Source: Enterocloster lavalensis
Lineage (GTDB): Bacteria; Bacillota; Clostridia; Lachnospirales; Lachnospiraceae
Assembly: GCF_902364025.1 (NCBI RefSeq)
Contig: NZ_CABJCG010000033.1
Location: 1 to 30,134 of the forward strand
Length of the DNA: 30,134 nt
Reading direction: 5' to 3'
Part shown: positions 7,082 to 16,571 of the stretch, in pieces
Numbering within the stretch: the stretch's first letter is position 1
Layout of the letters: each line of letters starts with the position of its first letter
Program-made: the position numbers and the translations under genes
Notes under the pieces: model-generated
Databases searched by the model: none
Told to the model about the DNA's origin: nothing
What the model saw: only the letters and a program-made list of their open reading frames with translations

Positions 7082-7117
7082 CCACTTCACCCTCTTCAAT
7101 TAATTCCTAACCCACTC

Positions 7118-8431
7118 TTACTTCCGATTTCTCAAAAAATCCGGAATATTGATCGATTCCTTATTTGCGCCCGGCCGGAACGTAGTTCCGCTTCCCTGGC
7201 CTGCGCCCTGCTGTCCGTATCTGGAGCTGCCGTAGCCGGGATTATATCCCTGTCCCTGGCTCTCCCCGGACGGTCTCTGATAACCCTGTCCGCCCGCATT
7301 TCCCTGTCCGTAATTCCCGGTATTGTAGCTGGGAGCCTGACGGTACGGGTTCGCAGTGGCGGCCGCCTCCTGATCGCCGTGCAGCGGCTGAGGCTGCGGT
7401 TTCACCGGCGCGGTGGGAACCTTGGGCTGCTTGTAATTGGCAAACTTGGACATAGCGGTCTCCACAGAAGCGGTGGCCTCATGCTCGTCCAATCCGGTAG
7501 CGATCACCGTGATGGTCGCCTCATCCTGTGCGTTCTCATCATACATCGCACCAAAGATAATATTCGCATCATCTCCGGACAGCTCCTGAACATAGCTGGC
7601 GGCCTCGTTGGCCTCGATCAGGCTGATATCGCCGGAAATGTTGATAATCACATGGCTTGCGCCCTCGATGGTGGTCTCAAGCAGCGGGCTGGAAACAGCC
7701 TGCTTCACCGCCTCGATGGCCTTGTCGTCGCCCTTGGCCTTGCCGATGCCGATGTGGGCGATGCCCTTGTCGATCATGACGGTCTGCACATCCGCGAAGT
7801 CCAGGTTGATCAGTCCGGGAACATTGATCAAATCCGTGATGCCCTGCACTGCCTGCTGCAGCACTTCATCCGCCTTCTTCAGCGCATCGGGCATAGTGGT
7901 ACGCCTGTCCACGATCTCCAGCAGACGGTCGTTGGGGATCACGATCAGGGTGTCAACGCTCTCTTTTAAGCTGGCGATACCGTTCATGGCATTGGTCATA
8001 CGGGTTTTCGCCTCAAAACGGAAGGGCTTGGTCACCACGCCTACGGTGAGGATGCCCATATCCTTTGCAATCTTCGCAACTACGGGGGCCGCGCCGGTAC
8101 CGGTTCCGCCGCCCATACCACAGGTCACGAACACCATGTCCGCTCCCTTTAACGCCTGGGAAATCTCCTCAGAACTCTCCTCAGCCGCTTTCTCACCCAC
8201 GTCCGGGCGGGCGCCTGCGCCGAGTCCCTTGGTCAGCTTCTCGCCGATCTGCATGGCAGTGGGGGCTTTGCAGAACTGAAGAGCCTGCTTGTCCGTATTG
8301 ATGCCGATAAATTCGACGCCTGCGATGTTCTCCTCAATCATACGGTTCACCGCATTGTTTCCGGCGCCGCCTACTCCTACCACAATAATTCTGGCGGCAT
8401 TCTCTGACTCATTTATCTTAATCTCTAACAA
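7118..8431 (-). CDS. ftsZ: Cell division protein FtsZ
   Basis: FtsZ is the tubulin-like GTPase that forms the division ring. The 437-residue product has [11 protein letters not shown] at 21-31, the tubulin signature [10 protein letters not shown] at 107-116, and a T7-loop NLDFADV near 209-215. After the globular core (to about residue 320) comes a low-complexity linker rich in Gln, Gly, Tyr and Asn. The protein ends with the conserved peptide IPDFLRNRK that binds partners such as FtsA or SepF. The length is somewhat above the usual 380-400 because of the linker. The start is a TTG at 8431 behind AAGGAGG with 8-bp spacing; no suitable ATG is nearby. It is the last gene of the dcw operon and also has its own candidate promoter. 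Confidence 0.97.
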   Translation of the reverse strand: MLEIKINESENAARIIVVGVGGAGNNAVNRMIEENIAGVEFIGINTDKQALQFCKAPTAMQIGEKLTKGLGAGARPDVGEKAAEESSEEISQALKGADMVFVTCGMGGGTGTGAAPVVAKIAKDMGILTVGVVTKPFRFEAKTRMTNAMNGIASLKESVDTLIVIPNDRLLEIVDRRTTMPDALKKADEVLQQAVQGITDLINVPGLINLDFADVQTVMIDKGIAHIGIGKAKGDDKAIEAVKQAVSSPLLETTIEGASHVIINISGDISLIEANEAASYVQELSGDDANIIFGAMYDENAQDEATITVIATGLDEHEATASVETAMSKFANYKQPKVPTAPVKPQPQPLHGDQEAAATANPYRQAPSYNTGNYGQGNAGGQGYQRPSGESQGQGYNPGYGSSRYGQQGAGQGSGTTFRPGANKESINIPDFLRNRK

Positions 8432-8550
8432 GATGATATCCTCCTTTTATTCCCTTACTGCCACTGTCAGCCATACTTCCCGCTTCTATATATAATATGC
8501 CTTCGGTATGATATTCATTCCATCAGCTTCTGAATTCTAGTCTACCTAAT

Positions 8551-8579
8551 ACTATATTTGATTTTAGAAAAAATATCAA
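8551..8579 (-). promoter_or_regulatory. Candidate sigma-A promoter of ftsZ
   Basis: On the minus strand TTGATA (8574-8579) and TATAGT (8551-8556) are separated by 17 bp, each one mismatch from consensus. This predicts a leader of a little over 100 nt before ftsZ. The 355-bp interval 8432-8786 is the largest gap within the dcw cluster and is AT-rich near this promoter. It also has the dyad TTACAAT...ATTGTAA around 8629-8672, whose arms are too far apart for a confident terminator. I saw no small gene in it. Confidence 0.65.
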
Positions 8580-8786
8580 CTGTTTTTTTCATAAAATGGC
8601 GGACTTTTTCAGTATTTGATCTCTGCCTTACAATCCCCGGCCTATCCCGGACCATAGAAGCTTTAATTGTAACACGTTATCTAATTTTAACAGATTTTTG
8701 GCGGGTGCGCAACAGAATGGTGCCGGGTTGGGCCTTGAAATATTTACAAGAATTGCAAAATTTTCGCTTCTGGCTCCGTTCCCAAG

Positions 8787-9518
8787 CTACTTCTTCTTAA
8801 ACGTAATCCCTCCCCCAATCCCCTCTTCATTATAATTCTCCAGCTCGATCACGCCCTTCATTCCGACCAGCTGGGGATGGGCGGCCAGTATATCGCTGAG
8901 CACGGAGATCTTGCTGTCCACGTTGGCGTCGTCGCCCAGGGACACCTGCATCTCGCCCATGTAGAGGGTGGCCTTGTTGTGGGAGTTGTACTCGATGCGG
9001 TCCACTATAATATTGTGCAGCGAAAGCTGCTGAGTCAGGTTCAAAATGTCCTGGAACACGGTCTGGTCCTTCACAGGCAGGGGACGGTGCAGAATCAGCT
9101 GGCCGAAATCCAGGCCCGTGATCAGGGGCACCCCCTCCAGCTTGTTGCCGGAGCTCTCCACGATAATCCCGTCCTTGTCAAAATACATGTAGCTGCTCAT
9201 ATCCGTGACATACCCCACAATGTCCTTTTCGTAGACGATGATCTCCACCTTCGTGGGGCCGTGGAACACCAGCTTGTAGTCCTCCACAAAGGGAATCTGG
9301 CGGTGGGGCTTGAAGCGGTTGGAAATGTAGAGATAGGCGGAATTCTTGTCCCATTTTCCAGGGAACAGAAGCTCCTCCATCTGCTTATCCGTGTAGCGTT
9401 TGCTGCCGGTAACCGTCACTTGGGTGACGTGAACGGACAAAAGCAGGATAGCGGCCGCTAAAAACGCCGCCGCTGCTATCCATATTCCGAGATTTTGTTT
9501 TCCTGCATTTCGTTTCAT
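8787..9518 (-). CDS. ftsQ: Cell division protein FtsQ/DivIB
   Basis: DivIB/FtsQ is a bitopic membrane protein that joins FtsL and DivIC at the septum. This 243-residue product has a short basic cytoplasmic end, one membrane helix at about 9-27 (IWIAAAAFLAAAILLLSV) and an extracellular part opening with a POTRA-like domain (VTVTGSKRYTDKQMEELL). Sequence conservation in the family is low, so the assignment leans on this layout and on position between murA and ftsZ. I prefer the ATG at 9518, with GAGG ten bases before it, over the in-frame TTG two codons upstream, which is only four bases from it. No start of ftsZ is coupled to it. Confidence 0.88.
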   Translation of the reverse strand: MKRNAGKQNLGIWIAAAAFLAAAILLLSVHVTQVTVTGSKRYTDKQMEELLFPGKWDKNSAYLYISNRFKPHRQIPFVEDYKLVFHGPTKVEIIVYEKDIVGYVTDMSSYMYFDKDGIIVESSGNKLEGVPLITGLDFGQLILHRPLPVKDQTVFQDILNLTQQLSLHNIIVDRIEYNSHNKATLYMGEMQVSLGDDANVDSKISVLSDILAAHPQLVGMKGVIELENYNEEGIGGGITFKKK

Positions 9519-9552
9519 GGTCAACGTACCTCATCTCGCTCTTAAGCTTCCG

Positions 9553-10812
9553 TCATCCCCAATACGCCTGAGCGCCCAGCGCCCGCAAATCCCGGCACAG
9601 GTCCTCATAACCCCTCTCCACATGGCGGCAGTCCTCAATCACGGTCTCTCCCTCGGCGGCCAGGGCCGCCACCGCCAGGGCCGCGCCGCCGCGCAGGTCT
9701 CTGGCCGTCACCCGGCCGGCGATCAGGGGGTAGATCCCCTGGATTACCGCCTCCCGGCCCTCGGTGTAAATCCGGCCGCCCATGCGTTTTAACTCCTCCG
9801 CCGTGGCGAAGCGGCCCTCAAAGACCTGCTCCCGGATCCGGCTCTCACCGTCCCCGGCCGCAAGAAACGCCATGAAGGGCGACTGCAGGTCCGTTGGAAA
9901 TGCCGGGTACGGCCCGGTCTCCAGCAAAAGCCCGCCGGGCCTTTGGTTCATGGAGATAAAAATCTCTTCCTGCACCTCGTCCCGCCGGATCACGGCCCCC
10001 GCCTGCTGCATCAGATTTAACGGCAGCTCCAGCTCCCCGGGCCGCACCTCCTTTAACCAGGCTTTGCCCCCGGCGGCCATGACCGCGCTCAGGTAAGTCC
10101 CCGCCACGATCCGGTCGCCGCGCACCGCGAAACGGCTGTCCCGCAGTTCCTCCACGCCCTCGATCACCAGGATTCCGGTTCCCGCCCCCCGCACTCTGGC
10201 TCCCATGCGGTTTAAGCAGTCGCAGAGCTGGCCGATCTCCGGCTCCCGGGCTGCGCCGTAGACAATGGTCATGCCTCTGGCCAGCACGCCCGCTAAGAGC
10301 GCCTGTTCCGTGGCGCCCACGCTGGGATAGCGCAGGCGGATCTCCGCCCCCACCAGCCCTCCGGCCGGGGCCCTGGCCGTGATCTGTCCGTCCTCCTCCA
10401 GAATCCTGGCTCCAAGGCATTCCAGCACCTGGAGGTGGATGTCAATGGGTCTGGCGCCGATGAGGCAGCCTCCGGGATAGCGGCTCTCGCCCTCCCCCAC
10501 CCGGCCAAGCAGCGCGCCCAGCACAATGATGGAGGAGCGCATCTGGCTGACAAAGTGGTCCGGAATCTGAGCGCACTCGATCTCCGTCCCGTCGATCTCC
10601 ACGGTGCTGCCCTTTCGGTTGCAGCGGCATCCTATGTAGTTCAGAATGCTCACCATGCAGTCCACGTCCTGTATCATGGGCACATTGGTGAGCACCGTAA
10701 TTCCCTTGTGCAGTATCGCCGCCGCCATCATGGGCAGCACGGCGTTTTTAGAACCTTGTATGGATATCTCGCCCGACAGGCGGGCGGGGCCTTTGATGTG
10801 GATGGTGGACAA
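9553..10812 (-). CDS. murA: UDP-N-acetylglucosamine 1-carboxyvinyltransferase
   Basis: MurA transfers enolpyruvate from phosphoenolpyruvate to UDP-GlcNAc, the first committed step of peptidoglycan synthesis, and is the fosfomycin target. Hallmarks are GSKNAVLPMMAA near the N-terminus (with the conserved Lys), the active-site Cys in YPGGCLIGARPIDIH (so normally fosfomycin-sensitive in principle), and FPTDLQSPFMAFL. The start is uncertain. An ATG at 10866 gives 437 residues, but its ribosome site (AAGGGGG) is 13 bp away and the first 18 residues are unlike the family. A TTG at 10812 preceded by GTAGGTG gives 419 residues, the usual MurA length, so I use it. It sits between ftsW and ftsQ, where murG or murB often lie. 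Confidence 0.93.
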   Translation of the reverse strand: MSTIHIKGPARLSGEISIQGSKNAVLPMMAAAILHKGITVLTNVPMIQDVDCMVSILNYIGCRCNRKGSTVEIDGTEIECAQIPDHFVSQMRSSIIVLGALLGRVGEGESRYPGGCLIGARPIDIHLQVLECLGARILEEDGQITARAPAGGLVGAEIRLRYPSVGATEQALLAGVLARGMTIVYGAAREPEIGQLCDCLNRMGARVRGAGTGILVIEGVEELRDSRFAVRGDRIVAGTYLSAVMAAGGKAWLKEVRPGELELPLNLMQQAGAVIRRDEVQEEIFISMNQRPGGLLLETGPYPAFPTDLQSPFMAFLAAGDGESRIREQVFEGRFATAEELKRMGGRIYTEGREAVIQGIYPLIAGRVTARDLRGGAALAVAALAAEGETVIEDCRHVERGYEDLCRDLRALGAQAYWG

Positions 10813-10899
10813 CCGGGCACCTACTTTCTGCCGCCTAAGGCAGCAAATTCTCTCTACCCTCAGCATATGCCCGGATTTGCCCCCTTGTGCACAAATCCA

Positions 10900-12165
10900 C
10901 TATTTTTCCAATCGTATTTGGTTGGACACACTCAAAACCATGCCCATTTCCATCATCAAAAACAAGACCGACGTGCCCCCGTAACTGATGAAGGGCAGGG
11001 TGATTCCCGTGTTGGGAATGGTGTTGGTCACAACGGCGATGTTTAAAATCACCTGGATGGCGATGTGGCCCATCACTCCCACCACCAGCAGCGCGCCGAA
11101 CAGATCCGGCGCATTCCCGGCTATCAGCATAAACCGGTAAATCATAAAAAGAAAGATCAAAATAACGGAAATTGCTCCAAATAATCCCAATTCCTCGCAG
11201 ATAATGGAGAAAATCATGTCGTTCTGCGCCTCGGGAAGGAAACCCAGTTTCTGGATACTCTCGCCCAGCCCCTGGCCGGTCAGGCCGCCGGTGCCGATGG
11301 CGTACAGGCCCTGAAGCACCTGGAAGCCCTTGTCCGTGGGATCGGATTCCGGGTTCAGCCATGCCTCGATCCGGCGGAACTGGTAGTCCTGCAGTAGGCC
11401 GATTTTATTTAAGGCAAGGCCGATGGGACCTGCCCCCGCCAGCACGCCCAGGCCCAGGGCTCCGGCCGTGAAGAAGGGCCATTTCACCTTGCAGGCCACA
11501 AACAGCATCACAAAGGCGATTCCGAAGATAATGATGCCGGAGCTCAAGTTGTTCCCGGCCACAATTCCGGCGATGGGGATGGTCAGGAGCATAATGAATC
11601 CCATATTTTTCCATTTGTTGATATTGCTTCCCAGCTCCGTGATCAGCGCCGCCAGCATAACGATCAGCGCGATCTTAACGAACTCCGTGGGCTGAAAGCT
11701 CAACGGTCCCACTCCCAGCCAGCGCCGTTTGCCGTTTACCTCTTTACCCACAAGGCTCACCGCGATCATCAATATGTAAGACATGCCGTAGGCGGGCAAT
11801 GCGAACTTGCCGAAGAAATGATAATCCATCTTGGAAATGATGATCATCAGGACGAATCCGCCCGCCGCGATCTTGGCCTGGCGCATCATAAAATACGCCG
11901 CGTTTCCCTTGTACTCCAGCTGCGCCGTGTAGGCGCTGGCGCTGTAGATCATCACCAGCCCGAAGGCTGTTAAAAAAATGATGCAGAACAGCAGGCTGTA
12001 GTCATAAAAATGCCGGACTTTCTTTTTCTTTCTCGGCTGTTCGTATGCCTGCTCCTGCTGCATCCTCTGTGCGGTCCCGGACGCAGGCCGGCCTTGCGGC
12101 CTGCCCTGCCCCTGAACCTGTTCCTGATATCCCACTGCCGAGGGCCTTTTCTTTTTCTTCGCCAT
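10900..12165 (-). CDS. ftsW: SEDS-family septal peptidoglycan polymerase (FtsW or SpoVE)
   Basis: SEDS proteins polymerise glycan strands from lipid II together with a class B PBP. This 421-residue protein has a basic, Gln-rich cytoplasmic N-terminus (1-50, ending PRKKKKVRHFYDYS) and about ten membrane helices. It carries the family signatures KRRWLGVGPLSFQPTEFVKIALI, GNNLSSGIIIFGIAFVML, EAQNDMIFSIICEELG and PNTGITLPFISYGGTS near the C-terminus. The ATG at 12165 has GGGAGGT eight bases before it. Position after murD and close to two class B PBPs fits either vegetative FtsW or the sporulation paralogue SpoVE; sequence alone does not separate them here. Confidence 0.9.
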   Translation of the reverse strand: MAKKKKRPSAVGYQEQVQGQGRPQGRPASGTAQRMQQEQAYEQPRKKKKVRHFYDYSLLFCIIFLTAFGLVMIYSASAYTAQLEYKGNAAYFMMRQAKIAAGGFVLMIIISKMDYHFFGKFALPAYGMSYILMIAVSLVGKEVNGKRRWLGVGPLSFQPTEFVKIALIVMLAALITELGSNINKWKNMGFIMLLTIPIAGIVAGNNLSSGIIIFGIAFVMLFVACKVKWPFFTAGALGLGVLAGAGPIGLALNKIGLLQDYQFRRIEAWLNPESDPTDKGFQVLQGLYAIGTGGLTGQGLGESIQKLGFLPEAQNDMIFSIICEELGLFGAISVILIFLFMIYRFMLIAGNAPDLFGALLVVGVMGHIAIQVILNIAVVTNTIPNTGITLPFISYGGTSVLFLMMEMGMVLSVSNQIRLEK

Positions 12166-12206
12166 GTATAACTACCTCCCCTCGACGGTTGTGTAGCGCC
12201 TGACTC

Positions 12207-13565
12207 TTATAAATTCATAACGCACTCTTTAAAAATCTCGCCCCGCTCCTCAAAGCTCTTGAACATATCCCAGCTGGCACAGGCGGGGCTCAGCAGTACA
12301 TAATCTCCCGTGTCCGCGTACACCGCGCTGACCTGCACCGCCTCGGGCAGATCCTCCGCGTACATAATCTCCGTGAATCCGTGCTTTTTCGCACAGGCCG
12401 CGATCTTATCCCGGGTCTGGCCGATGAGGATCAGGTAACGCACCTTGCCCTCAAATTCCGCCACCCAGTCGTCGTACTCGCTGTTCTTATCATATCCCCC
12501 CGCGATCAGGATGGTGGGGCCGGGCATTGCCCTTAACGCCTGGATCGCCGCGTCCGGATTGGTTCCCTTGGAGTCGTTGTAATACTTAACCCCGGTCCGC
12601 TCCCGCACGAACTCGATCCGGTGCTCCACCGGGCGGAAGTCCCGGATCACCTGGGTGATCTTCTCAAAGGGCACGCCCATCTGCATACTCATAGCGGCCG
12701 CAGCCATGACGTTCTCATAATTGTGGCGTCCCAGAAGGTGCATGCTATGCACGTTGATCACCGGAGTCTCCCGGCCGCTCTTGCAGTACACGATGGTGTC
12801 TCCGTTCATACAGAAGCCGTCCTTCAGCTTCTCCCGGCTGGAAAACCAGATCACTCTGGGTTTTAACTCCCCGCTCTCCCCGAATTCCCGCAGCACCGGA
12901 TCGTCGTAGTTTAACACCACGGCGTCCTCCTCCGTCTGGTTTAAGGTGATGGCTTCCTTGATCTGAATGTAGTTCTCCATGGTCTTGTGGCGGTTTAAAT
13001 GATCCGGCGTGATGTTTAAGATCGCGCTGACCTCCGGACGGAAGTCCAGGATCGTCTCCAGCTGGAAGCTGGACACCTCCGCCACGGTGACGCTCTCCGC
13101 GGTCATAGTCTCCACCTTTGCGGTGTAGGGCTCGCCGATATTCCCCACCACATACACGTCCTCGAACTGGGCCTTCAAAATCTCGCCGGTCAGCGCCGTG
13201 GTCGTGGTCTTGCCGTTGGTGCCCGTGATGGCCAAAAGCCGCCCAAGGCTGCTCTGGTAGGCCAGCTCCAGCTCCCCAATGATGGGAATCTTCGCCTCGT
13301 CCACCACTGCCACAAACGGACTGTCCAGGGGAATCCCGGGACTGATCACGCAGAGCTCCACGCCCAGCAGGTCGCTGCGCTTGATCTCCCCCAGCACCAG
13401 GCTCAGCTTGGCGTTATCCCCTACCTTGGCCTTCACCTCTTCCGGGTTCAGGCCGGCATTGCCGTCGTAAAGCACCACTTCTCCGCCCTTGTCCAGAATA
13501 AGTTTGGCTGCCGCGATACCGCTGATTCCGGTTCCCGCAACTAATACTTTCTGACTCTGGTTCAT
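12207..13565 (-). CDS. murD: UDP-N-acetylmuramoylalanine-D-glutamate ligase
   Basis: MurD adds D-glutamate to UDP-MurNAc-L-alanine using ATP, in the cytoplasm. The 452-residue length is typical. It has an N-terminal UDP-binding Rossmann fold (VLVAGTGISGIAAAKLI), the Mur-ligase P-loop GTNGKTTTT at 115-123, NITPDHLNRH in the central domain and VEHRIEFV and YNDSKGTNPDA leading into the C-terminal domain. AGGAGG lies eight bases before the ATG. It lies 22 bp after mraY and 41 bp before ftsW, as in the standard dcw order. Confidence 0.97.
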   Translation of the reverse strand: MNQSQKVLVAGTGISGIAAAKLILDKGGEVVLYDGNAGLNPEEVKAKVGDNAKLSLVLGEIKRSDLLGVELCVISPGIPLDSPFVAVVDEAKIPIIGELELAYQSSLGRLLAITGTNGKTTTTALTGEILKAQFEDVYVVGNIGEPYTAKVETMTAESVTVAEVSSFQLETILDFRPEVSAILNITPDHLNRHKTMENYIQIKEAITLNQTEEDAVVLNYDDPVLREFGESGELKPRVIWFSSREKLKDGFCMNGDTIVYCKSGRETPVINVHSMHLLGRHNYENVMAAAAMSMQMGVPFEKITQVIRDFRPVEHRIEFVRERTGVKYYNDSKGTNPDAAIQALRAMPGPTILIAGGYDKNSEYDDWVAEFEGKVRYLILIGQTRDKIAACAKKHGFTEIMYAEDLPEAVQVSAVYADTGDYVLLSPACASWDMFKSFEERGEIFKECVMNL

Positions 13566-13587
13566 TTGTTCAACCTCCTAACCTTCT

Positions 13588-14556
13588 CTACAGCCCCAAA
13601 TACGCCAACAGGCAAAGGATCGCGGTCACGATGGCAAACACCGCCACCACCCGCGTTTCCGACCAGCCGCCCAGCTCAAAATGGTGGTGGATCGGAGCCA
13701 TGCGGAAAATACGCTTCCCGCCCGTCTTTTTAAAATAAGTCACCTGGATGATCACCGACAGCACCTCCACAAAATAGATGAAGCCGATAATCGGGAGAAA
13801 CAGGGGCATGCGCATCATAAACACCGTGGCCGAGACAAATCCGCCCAGGGCCAGCGATCCCGTATCCCCCATAAACACCTTTGCCGGGTATACGTTAAAC
13901 AGCAGAAAACCCAGCAGGCTCCCCACCACCGCTCCGGTGATGGGACTGATCCCCGCGTTCTCCCCGATGGCCACAATGGTCAGGAAGGTGGCTACCAGAA
14001 TGGTCACGCTGGTGCACAGTCCATCCAGGCCGTCGGTAAAATTCACGCCGTTGTCCGTGCCCAGCACGATAAAAAACAGGGCTGGCACAAACAGGATACC
14101 CAGGTGCAGAAACTTCCCGTGATCAAAACCGCCGGTGAAGGGGATCAGCATATCCGTCCCCACCTCGCCGCTGTTCACCACATACCAGGCGAAAATCCCC
14201 GTGATCACAAACTGTCCCACCAGCTTCTGCATGGGCTTTAAACCCTCGGAACGCTTCATCACGATCTTGATATAATCGTCCAGAAACCCGATGATCCCGA
14301 AGCCCACCGTCATGAACAGCACGGGGATCACCTTGGGATAGCGGGAAACATAGAACAAGGACGTGATGATAATACTGGTGAGAATGATCAGGCCGCCCAT
14401 GGTGGGCGTTCCCTGCTTCTTCAGATGGGCCTGGGGACCATCGTCACGCACCTGCTGGCCGAATTTCAGCTTGTGCAGAAAGGGTATGATAATGGGACAC
14501 AGCAGCGCGCTTATGGCAAATGCGATAATAATTGCAAGTATGGTTTCATGAATCAT
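13588..14556 (-). CDS. mraY: Phospho-N-acetylmuramoyl-pentapeptide transferase
   Basis: MraY moves phospho-MurNAc-pentapeptide to undecaprenyl phosphate, giving lipid I at the membrane. The protein is polytopic with about ten helices and shows the family motifs GTPTMGG near the N-terminus, DDYIKI, NFTDGLDGL and FFKKTGGKRIFRMAPIHHHFEL near the end. I chose the ATG at 14556 (322 residues), because GAGGTG is 7 bases before it. The open frame extends to 14577, where no ribosome site is seen. It follows the second PBP gene by 126 bp. Confidence 0.96.
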   Translation of the reverse strand: MIHETILAIIIAFAISALLCPIIIPFLHKLKFGQQVRDDGPQAHLKKQGTPTMGGLIILTSIIITSLFYVSRYPKVIPVLFMTVGFGIIGFLDDYIKIVMKRSEGLKPMQKLVGQFVITGIFAWYVVNSGEVGTDMLIPFTGGFDHGKFLHLGILFVPALFFIVLGTDNGVNFTDGLDGLCTSVTILVATFLTIVAIGENAGISPITGAVVGSLLGFLLFNVYPAKVFMGDTGSLALGGFVSATVFMMRMPLFLPIIGFIYFVEVLSVIIQVTYFKKTGGKRIFRMAPIHHHFELGGWSETRVVAVFAIVTAILCLLAYLGL

Positions 14557-14682
14557 ATAGGGGCACCTCAATTTCATATGTATGGTCAGATTTTGTGTCT
14601 CTTTGGCCGTCCGATCTGGAAATTTTCGGAAACTCAGCCTGGTTCGCCACAGTAAATAGTATACGTCTTTTTCCGGGAATAA

Positions 14683-16479
14683 TCAACTACCGTTTGGGGA
14701 GGGCGAGACAGATTCTTCCTCCTCTGCCGGTATTCCCAGATACGGCAATATATTCTTAAACAGATCTCCGACCACCGGAGCTGCTATGGTTCCTCCGTAG
14801 TAAATGCCCTCCGGCTCGTCGATGGTGATGAGCGCAATGACCTTGGGATCGTTGGCCGGCGCGAAGCCCAGGAACGAGGAAATGTATTTTTTTAAACTTC
14901 TGGGAAGTTTTTCCGAGGTGGCGGTTTTGCCGCCGATGCGAAATCCCTCCACCTTGGCTTTCTTGCCGCTGCCCTCGGCCACCACCTGTTCCAGGATAAA
15001 GCGCATGGTCTCGCTGGTTTCCGGGGACACGATGCCCTCCTTCACCGGGTAGGTGAATTTGTGCACCGCGGTTCCGTCCGCGCTCACCGCCTCCACCCCA
15101 AAATGGGGCGTCACCCGGTTGCCGCCGTTGACGATGGAGGCCGCCGTGGTCACTAACTGCATGGGCGTGATCTGGAAGGACTGGCCGAAGGCTACGGTAG
15201 CCAGCTCCACATTTCCCATATTTTCCTTTTTGTGCATGATGGTGGCCGCCTCTCCGGGCAGATCGATTCCGGTCTTGCCCTTTAAGCCGAACTGGGTGAA
15301 ATACTTGTAGTAATTGTCCACGCCCAGCCGCAGCCCCACGTCGATGAATACCGGGTTGCAGGAGTTCATCGCGCCCTGTAAAAAGGTCTCCCCACCGTGG
15401 CCGCCCACCTTGTGGCAGCGGATTTTCCGGTCGTCCACCACCCGGAAGCCCGGGCAGGAAAACTGGTCGGTCAGCTTCACCACTCCCGCCTCCAGACCTG
15501 CGGCCGCCGTGATGATCTTGAAGGTGGAGCCAGGCTCGTAGGTATCGTTGATGCAGCGGTTCCGCCACATTTTATTCAGCAGGTCCTGCCTGCCCGCCGC
15601 GTCCAGGTTCGGATTCCGCTCCGCCGCCTGCTGCCGCAGGGCTTCACTCCGCAGGTTCTGGTCCAGGGTGAAGGGATCGTTCAGATTGAACTCCGGCGCG
15701 TTTACCATGGCCATGATCTCCCCGTTCTGCGGGTTCATGACGATAATGGACACGGCCTTGGCGTTCTTTTTCTCCAGAACCTGGTAGGCCAGCTGCTCGG
15801 CGTATTTCTGAATATTCACATCCAGGCTCACCCGCAGGTCGTTGCCCGCAATGGGTTCGATGCGGTCCTCGGCCGCATTTTCCAGCTCCACGCCGCGGGC
15901 GTCGGTCATGGTGAGAATGGTTCCGTTGCGCCCTTTTAAGTAGGGCTCGTATTTGACCTCCAGGCCGATGATGCCCTGGTTGTCTCCTCCTGTAAAGCCC
16001 AGGACCTTGGAGGCCAGGCTGTCGTAGGGGTAATAGCGCTTGTAATCCTCATCCACCTTGACCCCGTTCAGCTTGCAGTCCCGGATGGCGTCCCCAAGGG
16101 GCTTATCCACATTTGTCTTGATGATCTCCCTGGAGCTGCGTTTTTCCACTTTCTTCTGCACCAGCTCCCGGTCCAGACCCAGCTTGTCGCAGAGGGTGGA
16201 GACCACCAGCTCCGGGTCCGTGATCTGGCTGTGGATGACGGAGATGGTGCAGACCGTGCGGTTGTCGGCGATCACCACGCCGTTGGCATCGATGATGCGC
16301 CCCCTGGCCGCCTTGATCGTCCGCTCTCTCTGGTGTAAATCCTCCGCCATCTGGCTGTAGTGTTCGGAACAGAACAGCATGAGATAGCCAAGCCGTCCTG
16401 TGAGGACGATCATCGCAAGGCTGATCAGTAGTCCCAGGACGGCTGTACGTTTTCGGTGGCTGGTAAGATTGGTATACAT
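14683..16479 (-). CDS. Class B penicillin-binding protein (FtsI/SpoVD-like transpeptidase), short form
   Basis: This is a D,D-transpeptidase that cross-links septal peptidoglycan, anchored by one N-terminal membrane helix (about 13-35). Numbering from the chosen start, the catalytic S-x-x-K is S318-TFK in EPGSTFK and SxN is SCN at 373-375. The third motif reads KTA (518-520, in GGKTATS) instead of the usual KTG. The PBP dimerisation domain lies before the catalytic domain. There are no PASTA domains, and the protein ends soon after the transpeptidase domain with an acidic tail. The ATG at 16479 has GGAG eight bases before it; upstream ATG codons at 16503 and 16500 lack a site. It is one of two adjacent class B PBP genes, probably one vegetative and one for the spore. 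Confidence 0.9.
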   Translation of the reverse strand: MYTNLTSHRKRTAVLGLLISLAMIVLTGRLGYLMLFCSEHYSQMAEDLHQRERTIKAARGRIIDANGVVIADNRTVCTISVIHSQITDPELVVSTLCDKLGLDRELVQKKVEKRSSREIIKTNVDKPLGDAIRDCKLNGVKVDEDYKRYYPYDSLASKVLGFTGGDNQGIIGLEVKYEPYLKGRNGTILTMTDARGVELENAAEDRIEPIAGNDLRVSLDVNIQKYAEQLAYQVLEKKNAKAVSIIVMNPQNGEIMAMVNAPEFNLNDPFTLDQNLRSEALRQQAAERNPNLDAAGRQDLLNKMWRNRCINDTYEPGSTFKIITAAAGLEAGVVKLTDQFSCPGFRVVDDRKIRCHKVGGHGGETFLQGAMNSCNPVFIDVGLRLGVDNYYKYFTQFGLKGKTGIDLPGEAATIMHKKENMGNVELATVAFGQSFQITPMQLVTTAASIVNGGNRVTPHFGVEAVSADGTAVHKFTYPVKEGIVSPETSETMRFILEQVVAEGSGKKAKVEGFRIGGKTATSEKLPRSLKKYISSFLGFAPANDPKVIALITIDEPEGIYYGGTIAAPVVGDLFKNILPYLGIPAEEEESVSPSPNGS

Positions 16480-16571
16480 ATCGGCTGCTCCGGCGTCCAT
16501 CATTGTTAATAATATATTGGAACAGCCGCAGTTTTATGATACATTTCGGTTGGACGGGCGAAAACAGGCCG

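Noticed and set aside
6584..7103. Open frames on both strands across element 2 as a protein gene
   Set aside because: The frames merely follow the inverted repeats, the products are Arg/Gly/Pro-rich with no domain, and the sequence is better explained by the nested stems and flanking terminators.
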